Shown: positions 61,707-64,000 of the stretch, one piece after another
Layout of the letters: each line of letters opens with the position of its first letter
Numbering within the stretch: the stretch's first letter is position 1
Assembly (NCBI RefSeq): GCF_041276405.1
Contig: NZ_JBGGGT010000002.1
Span: 526,001 to 590,000 of the forward strand
Source: Microvirga sp. TS319
Lineage (GTDB): Bacteria > Pseudomonadota > Alphaproteobacteria > Rhizobiales > Beijerinckiaceae
Direction: 5' to 3'
DNA length: 64,000 nt
Position numbers and translations under genes: made by a program
The notes under the pieces: generated by a model
What the model was told of the DNA's origin: nothing
Database searches by the model: none
The model's input: the letters and a program-made list of their open reading frames with translations, nothing else

Positions 61707-61778
61707 TGGTCCATCCCTGTTGTCGAGGATTGCAGCTCCAGGCCGCAATCGTACTGTATAGGCTTCAAGGATCTGTCG

Positions 61779-62006
61779 ATGCGTTGTTTCTTCCACCTTA
61801 TAAATGGTGCGGAAACGATCCCGGATGATACGGGTATCGAGGTGAGCGATCTTGAGAGCGCCCGAGCTTGCGCCTTGGACGTTATCAATGATCTGCGGCA
61901 GGAAGCTGAGTATGGTCCTCAAGACTGGAAAGGCTGGAGCCTGAACATCGTCTGCCCGGAGGGAAGTGTCCTTGCCACTATAGCACTTGGCATTGCCCTG
62001 CACTGA
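61779..62006 (+). CDS. DUF6894-like small protein
   Basis: The 75-residue protein (MRCFFHLINGAETIPDDTGIEVSDLESARACAL) has the pattern of DUF6894 proteins, common in Hyphomicrobiales: FFHL, an IPDDTGIEV turn, and a helix beginning SDLESA. AAGGA precedes the ATG by 7 nt. The role is unknown. It sits between two repeat blocks, alone on its strand. Confidence 0.75.
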   Translation: MRCFFHLINGAETIPDDTGIEVSDLESARACALDVINDLRQEAEYGPQDWKGWSLNIVCPEGSVLATIALGIALH

Positions 62007-62021
62007 AATGGTGAGTCGGTG

Positions 62022-62142
62022 CTGGCGCATCGTGCGAAAAAGTTAGCCCGGCTTTTCGCAAAACTGATGCGCCACTGAAGGACTGGTGCATCGGAGCGAA
62101 TCCCAAAAGTGGAATCCACTTTTCACGTCCGATGCTCTAGGC
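62022..62142. repeat. Dispersed palindromic repeats after the SET gene
   Basis: A module resembling GCGCATCGTGCGAAAAAG is followed by one ending CACGTCCGATGCTCTA. The latter, read on the minus strand, begins with the TAG stop of the SET-domain gene. Confidence 0.8.
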
Positions 62143-62547
62143 CCTTGCGCGCGCCATGCAGGCCCCACACTTGCAGCCGATCGGCTTTATGAATGTATCG
62201 AAGTAGCTCTTGCCGTAATTATAGGTAATTTCATCACCTGGCTTGATGCGCTTGATGGCTTTGATGCGGATCCGGCCTCGGGACACGACAGCTTCGGCAT
62301 TCGGACGACACGAGTGATTGATATAACGAGCGATGTTCCAACGCGGGGACCCGTCGATTGTCCAGCGGCTATTGACCTCAAAGAGGTAGCGCGTGTTCCT
62401 CCGGCGGCTGACCTCGTCGTTCGAGAGACGCGGTCCGACATACTCGATGATGAATGTGCCCTTTTGGATCTCAAGGGTCGCAAATAGGCCCAAACCGGTC
62501 AGGGAACGTCCGACCCGAAAGGGCTTTTGTGAAGTTTCGGTTTTCAT
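62137..62547 (-). CDS. SET domain protein-lysine methyltransferase-like
   Basis: The 136-residue protein is a minimal SET domain with G-x-G-like RSLTGLGLFA at the SAM site, RYINHSC at 74-80, and GDEITYNYG at 104-112. A post-SET cysteine cluster (Cys125, Cys127, Cys130) matches a zinc-binding C-x-C-x2-C. SET enzymes methylate lysines with SAM, mostly in eukaryotes; bacterial ones often modify ribosomal or nucleoid proteins. All core motifs look intact. No target is encoded nearby, so the substrate is open. Confidence 0.85.
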   Translation of the reverse strand: MKTETSQKPFRVGRSLTGLGLFATLEIQKGTFIIEYVGPRLSNDEVSRRRNTRYLFEVNSRWTIDGSPRWNIARYINHSCRPNAEAVVSRGRIRIKAIKRIKPGDEITYNYGKSYFDTFIKPIGCKCGACMARARA

Positions 62548-63269
62548 CGGAAGAAATACATCTCACTTATTGTGACGGATACCGACGGACATGAATCCTC
62601 TGAAACTGATCGGTCGGTTTCACGTGAATGACCAAGGCATGATATTCGTTCAAGGTTTACCGTGTCGCCGACGTGTGAACCGACGACTTCGCATGGCATG
62701 TGAAGCCCCGGTCTTCAAGTCCTCCGTGCAAGTCCTCCGTGCAAGTCCTCCGTGCAAGTCCTCCGTGCAAGTCTTCCAGTGCAAGTCGCCCAGTGCAAGT
62801 CTTCCAGTGATTGCGTTCGTTTACTCTCGTCAGCTTGTTCTCATTGAGACGATTGCACACAGGCGATTGACGCGGTCCGCCTGCTTTGAACGGCTGAAGT
62901 CCGGTTGAGTTTCCGAGGAAAGCCGACTACAGATCTGGCGCGTTCCAAATCGAACAATCCTCATGTACCCGCACCTCACGCCCATCAGATCGCAACGACC
63001 AGCTTGGCGAAGCATTGGCATCGTCAGGAGCCGTTGTCTGCCGAACCATGGGCAGGAGCAGCGATCCGGTCCTGGACCCGCACCTTCGCCGCAACCGATG
63101 GGCCCCACACCAACCGGCACCATCCGTGTGGCGCCTTACCTCTCACAGCCGGACTAGACATTGTTGTCGCCGGCTGAAACCGGCGGCTTCCTTTCATTTC
63201 GCATCTCCATTCGACCGTGATGCAGGACCGCCGGGATCCCAGCCTCACTGAAAGAAGGAGAGCCCTGAA
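62548..63269. other. Intergenic stretch with a tandem repeat, no supported gene
   Basis: The 722-bp stretch contains a 13/14-bp tandem repeat (62716-62809). Frames covering it translate to low-complexity or arginine-rich sequence, and I call no gene. The region from about 62820 onward shows no clear feature until the ribosome binding site AAGGAG at about 63255. Confidence 0.45.
62716..62809. repeat. Tandem 13/14-bp repeat, seven units
   Basis: Four perfect copies of CAAGTCCTCCGTG (62716-62767) are followed by three 14-bp variants: CAAGTCTTCCAGTG, CAAGTCGCCCAGTG and CAAGTCTTCCAGTG, ending at 62809. Confidence 0.9.
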
Positions 63270-64000
63270 GTGAACAGGGTATGGACGGAAGAAGAACTCG
63301 AAATTCTGCGCCAAGACAGAGCTGCGAAAGTTCCTGTGCCGGTAACTGCGGCGAAGCTTGGCAGGCCAGTGCCTGCAACCTATGCCAGAGCCCGCCTGAT
63401 CGGAACACTTGTCCAAACCCATCAACCATGGGATGAGGTCAGCGTCGAACGTCTTCGAGCGTTGGTGTCAGCCGATCCGCCAATGACGGATAAACGCATT
63501 GCGGAGGAACTCGGACGAACCGTCACTCAGATCCGCTGGAAGATGCAGGATCTTGGGTTGATCGGTGTCAGAGATCTTTCGAAGCTTGCTAAGATTACAG
63601 CCTCCGAGACGCTACGGCCGAAGGCCCCCAAGTCTCCGCTGCAGAACTTCGAACCCCAAGCGAAATCCGTCCCGCAGAAGCCTGCGCTGCAGAAGATGAT
63701 CCTGCCTGCACGCACGGCAACATTGCCAAGAGCGGTAGAGCCCGCGCACAGGGTGGAGGCCGCTCGCGTGGCGTCTCCTGCGCCGGTCGACTTTCGGACC
63801 GCCCTGGATCTTGCGCTCAAGCGCCTCGAGACGACCTTCACGGCGCGTTTGAAGAACTCCGTTTCGGAGGCGGAAGCCGGTATGGTGAGGGCTGCGACGG
63901 ATGCCATTGCCGAGAAGCGCCGCATCGATCTGCGCCTTGCCGAACTCTCAAAGCCGATTGCACTCTCAAAACCGATTGCGGAGGTGCGAGGCGAGCCTGC
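63270..64000 (+). CDS. Probable DNA-binding protein with repeated helix-turn-helix-like units (cut by window)
   Basis: The frame opens at a GTG at 63270 behind AAGGAG and runs past the window edge; about 243 residues are visible. Two N-terminal units, VWTEEELEILRQDR...KLGRPVPATYARARL and PWDEVSVERLRALV...AEELGRTVTQIRWKMQDLGL, resemble each other and GcrA- or Myb-like helix-turn-helix modules. A proline/alanine-rich linker with repeated LQK/PKAP motifs follows, then a charged helical part. Function is unknown, and a regulatory role is inferred only from the HTH-like units. The opposite-strand frame at 63527-63925 is a shadow. Confidence 0.6.
   Translation, partial: MNRVWTEEELEILRQDRAAKVPVPVTAAKLGRPVPATYARARLIGTLVQTHQPWDEVSVERLRALVSADPPMTDKRIAEELGRTVTQIRWKMQDLGLIGVRDLSKLAKITASETLRPKAPKSPLQNFEPQAKSVPQKPALQKMILPARTATLPRAVEPAHRVEAARVASPAPVDFRTALDLALKRLETTFTARLKNSVSEAEAGMVRAATDAIAEKRRIDLRLAELSKPIALSKPIAEVRGEP

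Noticed and set aside
58857..62142. CRISPR array
   Set aside because: The repeats are palindromic, irregularly spaced and embedded between genes, with no uniform spacers and no cas genes.
62591..62908. Plus-strand frame of 105 codons over the 13-bp repeat
   Set aside because: Its middle is low-complexity translation of the repeat, and no ribosome binding site or homology is apparent.

Overview
The window reads as a high-GC alphaproteobacterial chromosome, most likely order Hyphomicrobiales and plausibly a Microvirga/Methylobacteriaceae-type organism. This is inference from gene content: TctABC/Bug transport, an ehu-eut ectoine catabolic cluster, an EcfG-type stress promoter signature, DUF6894- and BrnA-like small proteins, and many dispersed palindromic repeats whose copies begin with or contain AGCATCGGACG. 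No rRNA, tRNA, IS element, CRISPR array or phage region was seen.

Layout. (1) 1-2025: a two-gene minus-strand unit, a zinc alcohol dehydrogenase followed by a phosphoribosyltransferase-like protein cut by the window edge. (2) 2571-8315: the stationary-phase/stress set prkA (yeaG), yeaH (DUF444) and spoVR (ycgB), then two small genes of unknown function. (3) 8353-24480: a 15-gene carbohydrate locus in three transcription units. A plus-strand pair (zinc dehydrogenase and Gfo/Idh/MocA oxidoreductase) converges on a six-gene minus-strand operon (inositol-3-phosphate synthase, histidine phosphatase, CgeB-like glycosyltransferase, nucleotidyltransferase, SAM methyltransferase, GH39-like protein). 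A seven-gene plus-strand operon (two epimerases, a GT4 and three CgeB-like glycosyltransferases, a UDP-glucuronate-decarboxylase-like enzyme) diverges from it. The divergent intergenic region carries two perfect matches to the alphaproteobacterial general-stress sigma (EcfG) promoter, one facing each operon. There is no membrane exporter, flippase or polymerase, so I infer a stress-induced soluble glycoside or glycosylated (possibly methylated) cyclitol. This is the best candidate in the window for an undescribed system. Its GH39-like protein has its barrel motifs in a circularly permuted order.

(4) 24721-25902: a YihY/BrkB membrane protein. (5) 26185-31820: a complete binding-protein ABC importer with a LacI-type regulator, a matching operator-like palindrome upstream, and a 2H phosphoesterase, suggesting uptake and opening of a (cyclic) phosphodiester. 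(6) 31893-34881: a TctABC-type tripartite tricarboxylate transporter. (7) 35237-45652: a catabolic region with an aldo/keto reductase, DhaK and DhaL, an IclR regulator, a carbohydrate ABC importer, an FAD oxidoreductase and a DapA-family aldolase/lyase. Two genes here look broken: the MalF-type permease has an in-frame TAG, and the FAD oxidoreductase has a large internal deletion. A repeated dyad (AATCCC-N7-GGGATT/A) upstream of iclR and of the ATPase gene may be the IclR operator.

(8) 45809-58510: ectoine/5-hydroxyectoine uptake and breakdown. The order is eutB-eutC-doeA-doeB-ehuB-ehuC-ehuD-ehuA, then a semialdehyde dehydrogenase and an aminotransferase, with the PLP-binding regulator enuR upstream and a divergent asnC/doeX-type regulator. 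eutA is not present here. (9) 58614-64000: a repeat-rich tail with an orphan BrnA-like antitoxin, a MAPEG protein, small hypothetical proteins, a SET-domain methyltransferase, two tandem-repeat tracts and, at the edge, a partial DNA-binding-like protein.
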